Position numbers and translations under genes: made by a program. This document shows, in pieces, positions 8,193 through 16,551 of a stretch of DNA of 44,799 nucleotides. The notes under the pieces were generated by a model. The model was given only the letters and a program-made list of their open reading frames with translations, searched no databases and was not told the DNA's origin. Source of the stretch: an uncultured beta proteobacterium (GTDB taxonomy: Bacteria; Pseudomonadota; Gammaproteobacteria; Burkholderiales; Burkholderiaceae); assembly GCA_903875135.1 (NCBI GenBank), contig CAIQUZ010000089.1, forward strand, positions 1 through 44,799, read 5' to 3'. Numbering within the stretch: the stretch's first letter is position 1; each line of letters starts with the position of its first letter.

Positions 8193-9080
8193 ATGAATCC
8201 TGCAATAGATATTCAGAGTTTGAAAAAAAGTTTTCATCATCGGTTTTCTATAAAACCCGATTCGGTTGCTTTAAATGAGATTAATTTAACCATCCAACCA
8301 GGAGAAATGGTTGCGTTAATTGGTGCTTCGGGATCCGGTAAATCTACCTTGATTCGACATATTTCAGGCCTAGTGCTTGCTGATAAACATTCTCATAGTT
8401 GTATTCAGGTAAATGGTCAAACGGTTCAGCAAGCGGGGGCTTTAACCTCCAACGTGAGGGATTTACGTGCTCAGGTTAGCTTGATTTTTCAACAATTTAA
8501 CTTGGTAGGTCGATTACCCGTTATAACGAATGTCTTGACGGGCCTGTTGCATCGACTACCTCTTTGGCGCACATTATTGCAATACTTTAAGGTAGAAGAG
8601 CAACAGCTTGCGCTTCAGGCATTAGATCGAGTGGGTATATTGCACTGTGCACAACAACGCGCTAGCACATTATCTGGTGGTCAATCACAACGCGCAGCGA
8701 TTGCAAGGGCGATTGTGCAAAAGGCAAAAATTATCTTAGCAGATGAACCGATTGCTTCTTTAGATCCCGAATCATCGCGGGTGGTGATGGAATTATTAAC
8801 CGAAATGAATCAAAAAGACCAATGTACAGTTGTGGTAGCCCTTCATCAGATAAATATTGCTAAAAAATATTGTACGAGAACGATTGCGTTAAGAGGCGGA
8901 AGTGTGGTGTTCGATGGTCCGACAAATCAACTGACGCCTCAATTATTACGTGATCTATATGGTTCCCAAGTTAATGAAATTTTAAGTCTGTCTGATCATA
9001 TTTCTGAATTAAACATAACACCCCTTAGCATTCCACATCCGCCTATTAACAACACCATTGAGTCACAACACGCACATTAA
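8193..9080 (+). CDS. phnC: Phosphonate ABC transporter ATP-binding protein PhnC
   Basis: The 295-residue ATPase has Walker A GASGSGKST, signature LSGGQSQR and Walker B IILADEPIASLD. It is about 30 residues longer than E. coli PhnC, with the extra length at the C-terminus after the core. As the cytoplasmic motor of PhnCDE it powers phosphonate (and possibly phosphate ester) uptake. It is the first gene after the internal Pho-box array and is followed closely by phnD. Confidence 0.94.
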   Translation: MNPAIDIQSLKKSFHHRFSIKPDSVALNEINLTIQPGEMVALIGASGSGKSTLIRHISGLVLADKHSHSCIQVNGQTVQQAGALTSNVRDLRAQVSLIFQQFNLVGRLPVITNVLTGLLHRLPLWRTLLQYFKVEEQQLALQALDRVGILHCAQQRASTLSGGQSQRAAIARAIVQKAKIILADEPIASLDPESSRVVMELLTEMNQKDQCTVVVALHQINIAKKYCTRTIALRGGSVVFDGPTNQLTPQLLRDLYGSQVNEILSLSDHISELNITPLSIPHPPINNTIESQHAH

Positions 9081-9096
9081 TTTTGGAGAATTGAGT

Positions 9097-10080
9097 ATGA
9101 ACCCGTTTAAAAAAATATTTAAAGTATTAGTGATAAGTTGCACATCATTTTTGATAGGAACAACGAACGCGAATGCTGCTGAAGAGATTAACTTTGGCAT
9201 TATTTCCGTCGATTCATCGAATGCCTTGAGGTCGGCTTGGCAGCCTTTTTTTGATGACATGTCGAAAGCTACTGGTCTGACTATTAAGCCTTTTTTTGCT
9301 ACTGATTATGCTGGCATCATTGAAGGGATGCGTTTTAATAAAGTACAAGTTGCTTGGTATGGTAACAAGTCCGCAATGGAAGCGGTTGATCGCTCCAATG
9401 GTGAAGTATTTGCAAAATCGATTCGGATTGATGGCACTGAGGGGTATAACTCCTTACTGATTACCAACGTTGATAGCCCATATAAGACACTTGATGACTT
9501 TTATAAACACACAAAGGATATCAATTTTGGTATTGGCGACCCAAACTCTACATCTGGTACTTTAGTTCCTAGCTACTATATTTTTGCTAAAAATAATATC
9601 AATCCGAAAGCCGACTTTAAAACTATTCGTGCGGCAAATCATGCAACGAATTTATTGGCAGTTGCCAATAAACAAGTTGATGTTGCCACGAACAACACAG
9701 AAGACTGGGAGCGGATGAAAGCAAAGAGTCCTGAAGTGTTACAAAAAGTCCGGATTCTTTGGACATCACCTTTAATTCCGGCAGACCCGTTTGTGTGGCG
9801 TAAGGATTTATCCGCAGACCTTAAAAATAAGTTAAAAACTTTTATGCTTAACTATGGCAAGGGTGCTAATGGTACTCAAGAAAAAGAGAACTTAAAAGCC
9901 ATTGTCATGGGTGGTATCGTTGCGTCGACTAATGATCAGTTAATTCCAATTCGCCAGTTATCTTTTTATACTGATTTACTAAAAGCACAAAATGACACGA
10001 ATATGGACACTGCTGAAAAAGATAAAAAGGTCGCTGAAATTCAAGCAAAGTTAAAAGAATTAGATAAATTAGCTAAATAA
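9097..10080 (+). CDS. phnD: Phosphonate-binding periplasmic protein PhnD
   Basis: I choose the ATG at 9097, preceded by GGAGAA at an 8-base spacing, rather than a start at 9058 inside phnC. This gives 327 residues with a clean signal peptide: MNPFKKIFK, a hydrophobic core and a likely cleavage after NANA. The mature start EEINFGIIS and the later [12 protein letters not shown] and [12 protein letters not shown] segments fit the PhnD family, which captures phosphonates and delivers them to PhnE. Confidence 0.95.
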   Translation: MNPFKKIFKVLVISCTSFLIGTTNANAAEEINFGIISVDSSNALRSAWQPFFDDMSKATGLTIKPFFATDYAGIIEGMRFNKVQVAWYGNKSAMEAVDRSNGEVFAKSIRIDGTEGYNSLLITNVDSPYKTLDDFYKHTKDINFGIGDPNSTSGTLVPSYYIFAKNNINPKADFKTIRAANHATNLLAVANKQVDVATNNTEDWERMKAKSPEVLQKVRILWTSPLIPADPFVWRKDLSADLKNKLKTFMLNYGKGANGTQEKENLKAIVMGGIVASTNDQLIPIRQLSFYTDLLKAQNDTNMDTAEKDKKVAEIQAKLKELDKLAK

Positions 10081-10085
10081 TTCCC

Positions 10086-10910
10086 TTGAAAACATTCAGT
10101 AGTCACAACATACAAGAGCGCGAATCCAACAAAACATTTTCGAATGATTTGATTCGCAGAGATGGTTGGAAAAAGCTCTTGATGTTAGGAGTCTTGATCA
10201 GCATTTTAGGTTTGACCTCAAATGGGGCGGATATACGGCCTTTAGCTCTGTTCAAAGATGCTGGCAATATGGTGGAATATGCTAAGGGATTTTTTCCGCC
10301 CAATTTTCATGATTGGCGAGATTATCTTCATGAAATGATCATTACGTTAGATATCGCCATCTGGGGGACAGCGTTGGCGATTATATCGGCGATTCCACTT
10401 GGCTTGCTCTGCGCCGAAAATATTTCTCCGGCTTGGGTACATGTTCCGATTCGACGTTTGATGGATGCTGCCCGTGCCATCAATGAGATGGTTTTTGCTA
10501 TGTTATTCATTGTAGCCGTTGGGCTTGGACCATTTGCTGGCGTATTAGCTTTATGGGTTCATACGACTGGCGTTCTGGCAAAACTGTTTTCTGAAGCCGT
10601 TGAGGCCATTGATCAGCCGCCTGTGGAGGGTATTCGGGCTACGGGTGCTAGCGCATTAGAAGAGATTGTATTTGGCGTGATTCCACAGGTATTACCTTTA
10701 TGGATTTCTTATTCCCTTTATCGTTTCGAGGCCAATGTTCGTTCTGCATCCGTCTTAGGTATGGTGGGTGCAGGGGGTATTGGACAAATTTTATGGGAAA
10801 TTATTCGTGGATTTCAATATGCGGAAACCGCAGCTGTTTTAATTATCTTGATTGTCTCTGTGAGTGTGATTGACTTTCTTTCATCCATTCTTCGTAAAAG
10901 GTTAATCTAA
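10086..10910 (+). CDS. phnE: Phosphonate ABC transporter permease PhnE
   Basis: The 274-residue product has several membrane segments and the permease EAA loop ([20 protein letters not shown]), which contacts PhnC. Length agrees with full-length PhnE (about 276). The start is uncertain: the only start codon soon after phnD is a TTG at 10086, 5 bases after the phnD stop and without an obvious ribosome binding site; the next in-frame ATG is at 10182 and would remove 32 residues before the first helix. It is followed after two bases by the HD-domain gene. Confidence 0.92.
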   Translation: MKTFSSHNIQERESNKTFSNDLIRRDGWKKLLMLGVLISILGLTSNGADIRPLALFKDAGNMVEYAKGFFPPNFHDWRDYLHEMIITLDIAIWGTALAIISAIPLGLLCAENISPAWVHVPIRRLMDAARAINEMVFAMLFIVAVGLGPFAGVLALWVHTTGVLAKLFSEAVEAIDQPPVEGIRATGASALEEIVFGVIPQVLPLWISYSLYRFEANVRSASVLGMVGAGGIGQILWEIIRGFQYAETAAVLIILIVSVSVIDFLSSILRKRLI

Positions 10911-10912
10911 AC

Positions 10913-11449
10913 ATGTCTACAGTTCAGCTCAGTCAACTATTAGAAAAGTACCACTTGCTAGGGCATCGGTTGTATGGTGCTGAGCCTGTTAGCCAGTTAG
11001 AGCATGCTCTGCAATGTGCTTCCTTGGCAGTCGACGCTCAAGAATCAAACGAAATGGTGAGCGCTTGTTTATTTCATGACGTGGGTCATTTATTGCGTCC
11101 AGATGACTTATCGTCAGATGCTCAACACGAGATCTCTGCCGCCAATTACTTACAAAAATTATTTGGCCATGCAGTTATTCAACCAATCAAACTTCATGTA
11201 GATGCAAAACGTTATCTTTGTACTATCGACTCAAACTATTGGAGTACTTTATCTCCAGGGTCAAAGCATAGCCTCCAATTACAAGGTGGGCCTTTCTCAG
11301 AAATAGAGTGTGAAGAGTTCTTCAAACAAGCTTTTGCAGCAGAGGCGATTCGTTTGCGTCAGTATGATGATTTGGCGAAAATACCACAAAAAAAGACGCT
11401 GAGTGTAGATGACTTAATGCCGATGATCGAGTCTTGTTTATTGGGATGA
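10913..11449 (+). CDS. PhnZ-like HD-domain mixed-valent diiron oxygenase
   Basis: This 178-residue HD-domain protein belongs to the family found in phosphonate-degradation operons. Its residues Y21, E24, H31, H55, D56, H59, H72, H95, K99 and D152 line up with the iron ligands and substrate residues I recall for PhnZ (Y24, E27, H34, H58, D59, H62, H80, H104, K108, D161), with spacing conserved except for two small shifts. PhnZ oxidatively cleaves 2-amino-1-hydroxyethylphosphonate to glycine and phosphate. No PhnY*-type hydroxylase lies in the window, so the substrate may come from another locus or differ. It is the last gene of the phosphonate operon and overlaps the convergent HAD gene by 12 bases. 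Confidence 0.85.
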   Translation: MSTVQLSQLLEKYHLLGHRLYGAEPVSQLEHALQCASLAVDAQESNEMVSACLFHDVGHLLRPDDLSSDAQHEISAANYLQKLFGHAVIQPIKLHVDAKRYLCTIDSNYWSTLSPGSKHSLQLQGGPFSEIECEEFFKQAFAAEAIRLRQYDDLAKIPQKKTLSVDDLMPMIESCLLG

Positions 11450-12145
11450 TTGTTGAAGTTGTTGCGCAAGATCAATAAAATTTTTTGCGTGATAGTTTGT
11501 AAAAGTTTCTTGGTGAAGATCGTTACGCGTATGATCAGGACCAAACTCAAATGGTCGCTCAATAAATGCCGTTTGCAATCCACATTGATGAGCAGCTAGT
11601 AAATCGTCCTTATGGGAAGCGACTAACATGACATCTTCAGGAGGGAGATCGAATGTATTCGCCACTCCTAGATAGGTTTCAGGATCTGGTTTGTAATGAC
11701 GAAAAACCTCTGCACTAAGGATAAGATCCCATGGTAAGGATGCGTGTTTTGCCATATTTGCCAATAGCCCCAAATTCCCATTTGATAGGGTCACAATGGT
11801 AAATTGTTGCTTTAAGAGGGTGAGGCCTTCTATGGTATCTGACCAGGGTTTTAATCGATGCCAAATACGATTGAGTTCATATTTTTCATCTTCGGATAGT
11901 GAAGAGATGCCAAATGTATTCAATATTTGATCGAGGATCATACGGTGCAGGTCATCAATCTTCGTCCAGGGTAACTCTCCTGAACGAACCCTTGCCATTG
12001 CTGGCTGATATCCTTTTCTCCAAGCTGACGCAAAAGCATTTGGATCAACAGGTAACTGAATTCTCTTTATTTCTGCAGTGATGGAGCCGTGCCAATTAAC
12101 GACCGTACCAAATACATCAAAGGCAAGAACTTTAGGTTTGCGCAT
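11438..12145 (-). CDS. HAD-superfamily hydrolase, type II haloacid dehalogenase-like
   Basis: The 235-residue protein starts MRKPKVLAFDVFGTVVNWHG, with the HAD nucleophile Asp in FDVFGT. Motif II is seen as TLSNGN, motif III Lys in HYKPDPETY and the acidic motif IV region as VASHKDDLLAA. The AFASAWRKGY stretch with its Arg resembles the halide-site region of L-2-haloacid dehalogenases. The usual ASxxWD is ASHKDD here, so substrate preference is uncertain and it could be a phosphatase. It starts by a TAATG overlap with the cyclase stop, so it belongs to that operon, and converges on the phosphonate operon. Confidence 0.82.
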   Translation of the reverse strand: MRKPKVLAFDVFGTVVNWHGSITAEIKRIQLPVDPNAFASAWRKGYQPAMARVRSGELPWTKIDDLHRMILDQILNTFGISSLSEDEKYELNRIWHRLKPWSDTIEGLTLLKQQFTIVTLSNGNLGLLANMAKHASLPWDLILSAEVFRHYKPDPETYLGVANTFDLPPEDVMLVASHKDDLLAAHQCGLQTAFIERPFEFGPDHTRNDLHQETFTNYHAKNFIDLAQQLQQSSQ

Positions 12146-14373
12146 TACTTTTCATCCATCACCCAAACACCCTGCCAATCTTTTGGTGGGTTTGCTTCTA
12201 AGTATCTGCATCTTTCAATATAAATCTCAGATAGGCGATCATTTTTGTTCAGTTTTAAGGTGTTTTCGAACGCGGCAATCGCCTCTGGCCATCTAGCACT
12301 TCGATATTTATCAATACCATCTCTAAATTGATTGATGGTATCCATCAAGTTTGGAAAAGACTCTTTATCGTGATAGTCGAGAACTTCGTAGATGGCTACT
12401 GGTTTTGTCTTCCCTTTCACCACCACAAAATCCACTTCACGGGTGCGATAAGTTCCCTTGAGTTGGTGATAGGTAAATTCACTAATTAGAATTTTTGCCG
12501 CGTATTGTTTACATGCTGACTCTAGACGAGCGGCGAGGTTTACACCATCGCCAATAATGGTGTAATCCATGCGTTTTTTCGAGCCAATATTCCCCGATAC
12601 GACGGTGTCAGTGTTCAGGCCAATACCGATATGGATTGGCAGTTTTCCTTCTGCGGTTCTGGTGATATTCCATTCGTTCAATTTTTTGATCATTGCGATT
12701 GATGCACGAACAGCGCGATCCTCATCATCGTCATGTCCAACAGGAATTCCAAAGGCCGCCATAATGGCGTCACCAATAAACTTGTCTAGCATGCCACCTT
12801 CTTTGGTGATGCAATCTACCATCAACTCAAAATACTCATTGAGCATACTGACGGTTGCTTGAGGGCCTAATTTTTCTGAAATCGTGGTGAAGCCTCGAAT
12901 GTCTGAGAATAGGACTGTTGCCGGCAGACTCTTACCTCCCATAATGTCACCACCCGAGGCGAGAAGTTGATTAGCAATAGAAGGGTCAATATAGCGAGAC
13001 ATAGTTGACTTCATTCTTTTTTCATTAGAAATATCTTCAATCATGATCATTGAACCAATGTTTTTTTGATGAAGATCTACTAAAGACATCAGGGTGAGAT
13101 TGGTGGAATGCACTTCTTCACCAAATTGAATCTCTGCATCCATGATCATCTCAATTTCACCTGTGGTTTGAACCGTTTTTAGTTTTTCCAGGACCCAAGC
13201 ACTATACTCTTTAAAAATGGCGTCAATTTTTTGGCCAACAATATCTTTTACTTTCAGACCGACCAACTTTGCGCCTGCCTTATTACAGGTCACGATGATT
13301 TCATCGACATTAGTGGTAATTACACCATTGGTCATGGACTCCAACATACTGTTGTTATAGTTTTTAAGATTTTGTTCTTTAGCAAAGAGATCCGCGTTGT
13401 GTAAGGCAGCGGCAATTTTTGCGCCAAAAGCTTTTAGGCGAAATTCATCATCTGCTGAAAATACACCTGTCCGTTTATTGAGGACTTGTGCAACGCCAAT
13501 GGATTTACCCGATTGATCAATAATAGGAACACAGAGAATAGAGCGAGTAAAGAAACCTGTTTTTTTATCAAATTCAGGATTAAATCTAAGATCTGCATAG
13601 GCATAAGGAATATTAATGGCTTCACCAGATGTAAAGACCGTGCCAGCAATTCCAAGGTGACTTGGGAAACGAATCTCTGACATGCCGGTACCTTGAGCGA
13701 CTTGCGACCAGAGCTGGTTCGTTTTTTCATCAAATAAAAATAAGGTAGACCGATCTGCATCTAACATCCGCGTTACTTCGCTCATAACCTTTTGTAGGAG
13801 TGAGCTAATTTTAATTTCTGAGGACATTTCAGAAACTAGATTTAACAACTCCATTTTTTCTTTTTGTTCGATATTGGACGCTTCAATAAATTGGTGATTT
13901 TGAAGAATATGCGAAGAGTAGAAAACGATTGCCTTTAAGGTATCAAGATCTTTTTTAGTAAAACGACCTTTTCTTTTATTTAATGCCTCGACCACACCAA
14001 TAATTTCATTTTTAGCATTTCTAATGGGAACACATAAAATATTTTTTGTTTTGTATTGAGTTCCTATGTCAATATTTTTCAAGAAACGGGTATCAGTTTG
14101 AGTGTCATGGACGATGACATCTTCCCCAGTGGTAAAGACATGCCCTGCGATACCTTCGTTATTTAAGATACGGATTTCGTGGTTTAAGTTTCCTTGTGCG
14201 ATTCGCGAATACAGTTCGTTAGATTTCACATCATTTAAGAAAATAGTGGATCTGTCCGCTATCAAAACATCGCTAATAATGACTAAAAGCTCAGTAAAGA
14301 CTTCATCTAGTGTATCTAGACGGGATAATCGTATTGAAGTATCTAGCAATAAATCAGAAAGGCTCGTACTCAT
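12145..14373 (-). CDS. GAF-GAF-PAS class III adenylate cyclase (CyaB1-type)
   Basis: The 742-residue protein has GAF-A (about 20-165), GAF-B (about 185-330), a PAS-like region (about 340-450), a class III cyclase domain (about 480-645) and a TPR-like C-terminus (about 675-735). This order matches Anabaena CyaB1/CyaB2. GAF-B has N299-K300, F305 and D309-E310, the complete NKX(n)FX3DE motif of cyclic-nucleotide-binding GAF domains; GAF-A has NK and F but DL instead of DE. In the catalytic domain, metal-binding D491 and D535, adenine-selecting K531 and D603, and transition-state N612 and R616 are present, indicating an active enzyme specific for ATP. No membrane segment is seen, so it is cytosolic. 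A good AAGGA site precedes the ATG. Binding of cAMP to GAF-B would give positive feedback, as in CyaB1. Confidence 0.92.
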   Translation of the reverse strand: MSTSLSDLLLDTSIRLSRLDTLDEVFTELLVIISDVLIADRSTIFLNDVKSNELYSRIAQGNLNHEIRILNNEGIAGHVFTTGEDVIVHDTQTDTRFLKNIDIGTQYKTKNILCVPIRNAKNEIIGVVEALNKRKGRFTKKDLDTLKAIVFYSSHILQNHQFIEASNIEQKEKMELLNLVSEMSSEIKISSLLQKVMSEVTRMLDADRSTLFLFDEKTNQLWSQVAQGTGMSEIRFPSHLGIAGTVFTSGEAINIPYAYADLRFNPEFDKKTGFFTRSILCVPIIDQSGKSIGVAQVLNKRTGVFSADDEFRLKAFGAKIAAALHNADLFAKEQNLKNYNNSMLESMTNGVITTNVDEIIVTCNKAGAKLVGLKVKDIVGQKIDAIFKEYSAWVLEKLKTVQTTGEIEMIMDAEIQFGEEVHSTNLTLMSLVDLHQKNIGSMIMIEDISNEKRMKSTMSRYIDPSIANQLLASGGDIMGGKSLPATVLFSDIRGFTTISEKLGPQATVSMLNEYFELMVDCITKEGGMLDKFIGDAIMAAFGIPVGHDDDEDRAVRASIAMIKKLNEWNITRTAEGKLPIHIGIGLNTDTVVSGNIGSKKRMDYTIIGDGVNLAARLESACKQYAAKILISEFTYHQLKGTYRTREVDFVVVKGKTKPVAIYEVLDYHDKESFPNLMDTINQFRDGIDKYRSARWPEAIAAFENTLKLNKNDRLSEIYIERCRYLEANPPKDWQGVWVMDEK

Positions 14374-14382
14374 ATAAAATCC

Positions 14383-14826
14383 TTATTTTTGAGGGGTCTT
14401 AGCCAAGTAAGAAGTCCGTTGCTCTTGTAGAAAGGCGATCGTTTCTTTTAATTGGCGTATTTCTTCGTTGGCAGCAACTTTTCCAGCTTGTAAGTCTTGT
14501 TGTTTTTTGATTTGCTCAGCATGTATGACATCTCGTAAAGCCTGAACACTTTTTTTAAGTTCAGAATTCTCCATTTCTTTTTCTGAGCGAAGTGCTTGAA
14601 ATTCTTTATGGAACTCAATTTCCCGAGTTGCCATCTTTTCTCTGAGGGCTAATATTTGCTGTTTGAGTTGGCTGGTTTCCTCTTTGACTAATTGGACTGA
14701 GTGTTGGGTCTGATTTGATGAGCTGACTCTTAAGGTTTCTAGTTCATTGCGCAAAACGATAATCGTTTCTTTTAAAATTCGAACTTCGGTCAGTAAGTGA
14801 TGGTTTGAAGACGATTTGGTTTCCAT
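14383..14826 (-). CDS. Coiled-coil protein between cyclase and phosphodiesterase
   Basis: The 147-residue protein is highly charged and almost wholly helical by composition, with heptad-like Leu/Ile spacing. It has no signal peptide or membrane segment. The segments RILKETIIVLRNE near the N-terminus and RQLKETIAFLQEQ near the C-terminus are similar, suggesting an internal repeat. It lies 9 bases upstream of the cyclase gene and 7 bases downstream of the phosphodiesterase gene, so it is co-expressed with both. I do not recognise a family. A scaffold or adaptor role is possible but unproven. Confidence 0.8.
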   Translation of the reverse strand: METKSSSNHHLLTEVRILKETIIVLRNELETLRVSSSNQTQHSVQLVKEETSQLKQQILALREKMATREIEFHKEFQALRSEKEMENSELKKSVQALRDVIHAEQIKKQQDLQAGKVAANEEIRQLKETIAFLQEQRTSYLAKTPQK

Positions 14827-14833
14827 AATGATC

Positions 14834-15715
14834 CTATATTTCCGATTGCATCAAAAGGATAGCTTGCTCCAGCACTTGAGGGGCGCCTAATAAGTGAGAT
14901 TGCTCACTCATAAATTTTACGGAACGCAAAAAGCCCAATCTTCCTTGAGGACTTTTAATGAGGGCTGCTAATTGACCATTTTGTTGAGAAAATTCTTCGC
15001 TAAGTTGAATGCCTAACTCTAGACCTTTGATAGGTAATACACTAGCAAATAGATCCGCTTCTACTAACAACATATTTAATTTATCACTAGAGCTAACCTG
15101 TTTGTTGGATGCGACTCTTTCAATTAATGTAGCTCGATCTTTAGGGTCGGTCGCAATGATCGTTGTATTTGTTATTGCCTTACATTGATCTTTGTTTGGA
15201 AATATTTGTGAATCAAGGAATACCTGTAGCAAATGAATCGACCGCAGTTCTTGTTGGTGAAGGGATTGGTTCATTAGACCACTATGGCCGTAATCATGGG
15301 CTATCGCTGAAATCAATAAATACCAACTATCTAATGGGCTTAACCACCAGGCTGATTGATTTGATAAAGACAAGGTATTTTGAAGAACGAGAAGATGGGT
15401 AGCAAGACAAACATCCATAAAGTGATATCTAGAGTGATAAGTTGGCTCTTTGTAGGATTCATCATAGCTATTGTTAATTACTTGACTCAGCTGCAGGCAT
15501 AGATCTGGAAAATAGCTGAGATGAGTAGCGTTTTTTTGCCAGACATCTGTCTCTAAAAGAGCTTGTATGAATTCTGGAAAAGTGGGTTTTTGAGAAGATG
15601 CAATAGTAAACAAATCTTCTAGATGGGCAATATTTGTTCGCTCTAAAATTGGAGTAATGAATTTTTGTAACAGATGATGATTAAATGAGTTATTAGACGG
15701 CTTGGACATAAACAC
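14834..15715 (-). CDS. Class I-type HD-domain 3',5'-cyclic nucleotide phosphodiesterase
   Basis: This 293-residue protein contains the PDEase_I signature pattern: Y93-H94-x3-H98 (YHSRYH, compare YHNxxHA), H140-D141-x2-H144 (HDYGH, compare HDxxH), ATD at 188-190 and D221 in a VEADLF segment. These are the metal-binding positions of the animal-type PDE catalytic domain. The expected reaction is hydrolysis of cAMP or cGMP to the 5'-nucleotide. It has no N-terminal sensor domain or membrane segment. It leads the group phosphodiesterase, coiled-coil, adenylate cyclase, HAD, so cAMP is the likely substrate. Two start codons, at 15715 and 15709, are possible. Class I PDEs are better known in eukaryotes than in bacteria. 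Confidence 0.8.
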   Translation of the reverse strand: MFMSKPSNNSFNHHLLQKFITPILERTNIAHLEDLFTIASSQKPTFPEFIQALLETDVWQKNATHLSYFPDLCLQLSQVINNSYDESYKEPTYHSRYHFMDVCLATHLLVLQNTLSLSNQSAWWLSPLDSWYLLISAIAHDYGHSGLMNQSLHQQELRSIHLLQVFLDSQIFPNKDQCKAITNTTIIATDPKDRATLIERVASNKQVSSSDKLNMLLVEADLFASVLPIKGLELGIQLSEEFSQQNGQLAALIKSPQGRLGFLRSVKFMSEQSHLLGAPQVLEQAILLMQSEI

Positions 15716-15723
15716 TTTCTAAA

Positions 15724-15770
15724 TGAACGTTCAAGCCTCTCAGGGAAAGAGCTTTACTTTACAAATTATA
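15724..15770 (-). promoter_or_regulatory. Possible promoter and operator for the phosphodiesterase-cyclase operon
   Basis: In the 75-base gap before the phosphodiesterase gene, the minus strand has a perfect TATAAT (15770 to 15765). No convincing -35 is seen upstream. Between it and the ATG lies the perfect palindrome TGAACGTTCA (15724-15733), a candidate operator. The genes upstream point the same way, so read-through from the decarboxylase genes is also possible. Confidence 0.35.
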
Positions 15771-15790
15771 GGTGAAATTCATTATGAAAA

Positions 15791-16531
15791 TTATGCCAAA
15801 TAATCATGTAATAAATGCCCATATGGTAGGGTCATACTCGTAATCAGATGGACTCCCCCAACTTCCTTTAACACGGGTAAGTCTGAAAGAGTGCAATTGA
15901 CCGAAGGGTGTAAATCTAGGCGGGCATCACCAACCCAAGCACCAGAAACTTTAACATCCTCAAAGGTGATGCCGATTAATTGAGCAATCTCAGGAGATCC
16001 ATCGATGCCTGGAATCACTTTTAATGTCACTTGTTTGCGAGAGAGCAAGATATTTTCACGATGGGAAATCTCAGGATGTTCTTTATGTTTATAGGTCATG
16101 GTCCCTACAGCAGTAATTTGAGACGCGTATTCAAGTGTGCCGGTCAAGGTATCACTATTGGTCACTAGAGTAGCCTTACCAAACTTCATCGGATAGCCCC
16201 AAATTTCCCTTCCACCAGCTAGTGGCGAGGTGTTATTGACATACATTTGAGAAATAAAGTTACAAGGTTCACCTTTAAATTTACACGGAATGACTTGAGC
16301 GGTTGCTGAGTAGGCACCAAACCCCTCACCATCGGGTAAGTCAAGCCACTGTACCGAGATGATATCTCCATCGGGTTCTAAAGGCTCGGGTAGAGCTTCC
16401 CGAATCATATCGCGCTCAGTTTTGTAATTAATAATCAGATATTGCCGATCAAAAAATCGAAAAGGACCCGCTGGATAGGTAGGGCTTTGAAGCGGCATTG
16501 AGGGCAGTTGTAAAACATCTTCTTTTCTCAT
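15791..16531 (-). CDS. Acetoacetate decarboxylase family protein lacking the Schiff-base lysine
   Basis: The 246-residue protein is clearly of the acetoacetate decarboxylase family (GREIWGYP motif, residues 107-114). At the position of the Schiff-base Lys115 of the clostridial enzyme (GYP-KK) it has Met115 followed by Lys116. The codon is ATG where AAG would be expected, a one-base difference. The neighbouring paralogue has the intact lysine pair. Without the Schiff-base lysine, ordinary decarboxylation by the known mechanism is unlikely, so it may have another activity or be a partner subunit. It is 20 bases downstream of the paralogue, in the same operon. Confidence 0.88.
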   Translation of the reverse strand: MRKEDVLQLPSMPLQSPTYPAGPFRFFDRQYLIINYKTERDMIREALPEPLEPDGDIISVQWLDLPDGEGFGAYSATAQVIPCKFKGEPCNFISQMYVNNTSPLAGGREIWGYPMKFGKATLVTNSDTLTGTLEYASQITAVGTMTYKHKEHPEISHRENILLSRKQVTLKVIPGIDGSPEIAQLIGITFEDVKVSGAWVGDARLDLHPSVNCTLSDLPVLKEVGGVHLITSMTLPYGHLLHDYLA

Positions 16532-16551
16532 GAAAAGACTCCTAAGTAAGA

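Noticed and set aside
11438..12145. Phosphonoacetaldehyde hydrolase (PhnX), suggested by the nearby phosphonate genes
   Set aside because: The motifs fit type II haloacid dehalogenases, and the gene belongs to the cyclase operon on the other strand.
13434..13760. 108-residue reading frame in the cyclase region
   Set aside because: It overlaps the GAF-B coding sequence in another frame; the cyclase frame has clear domain conservation.
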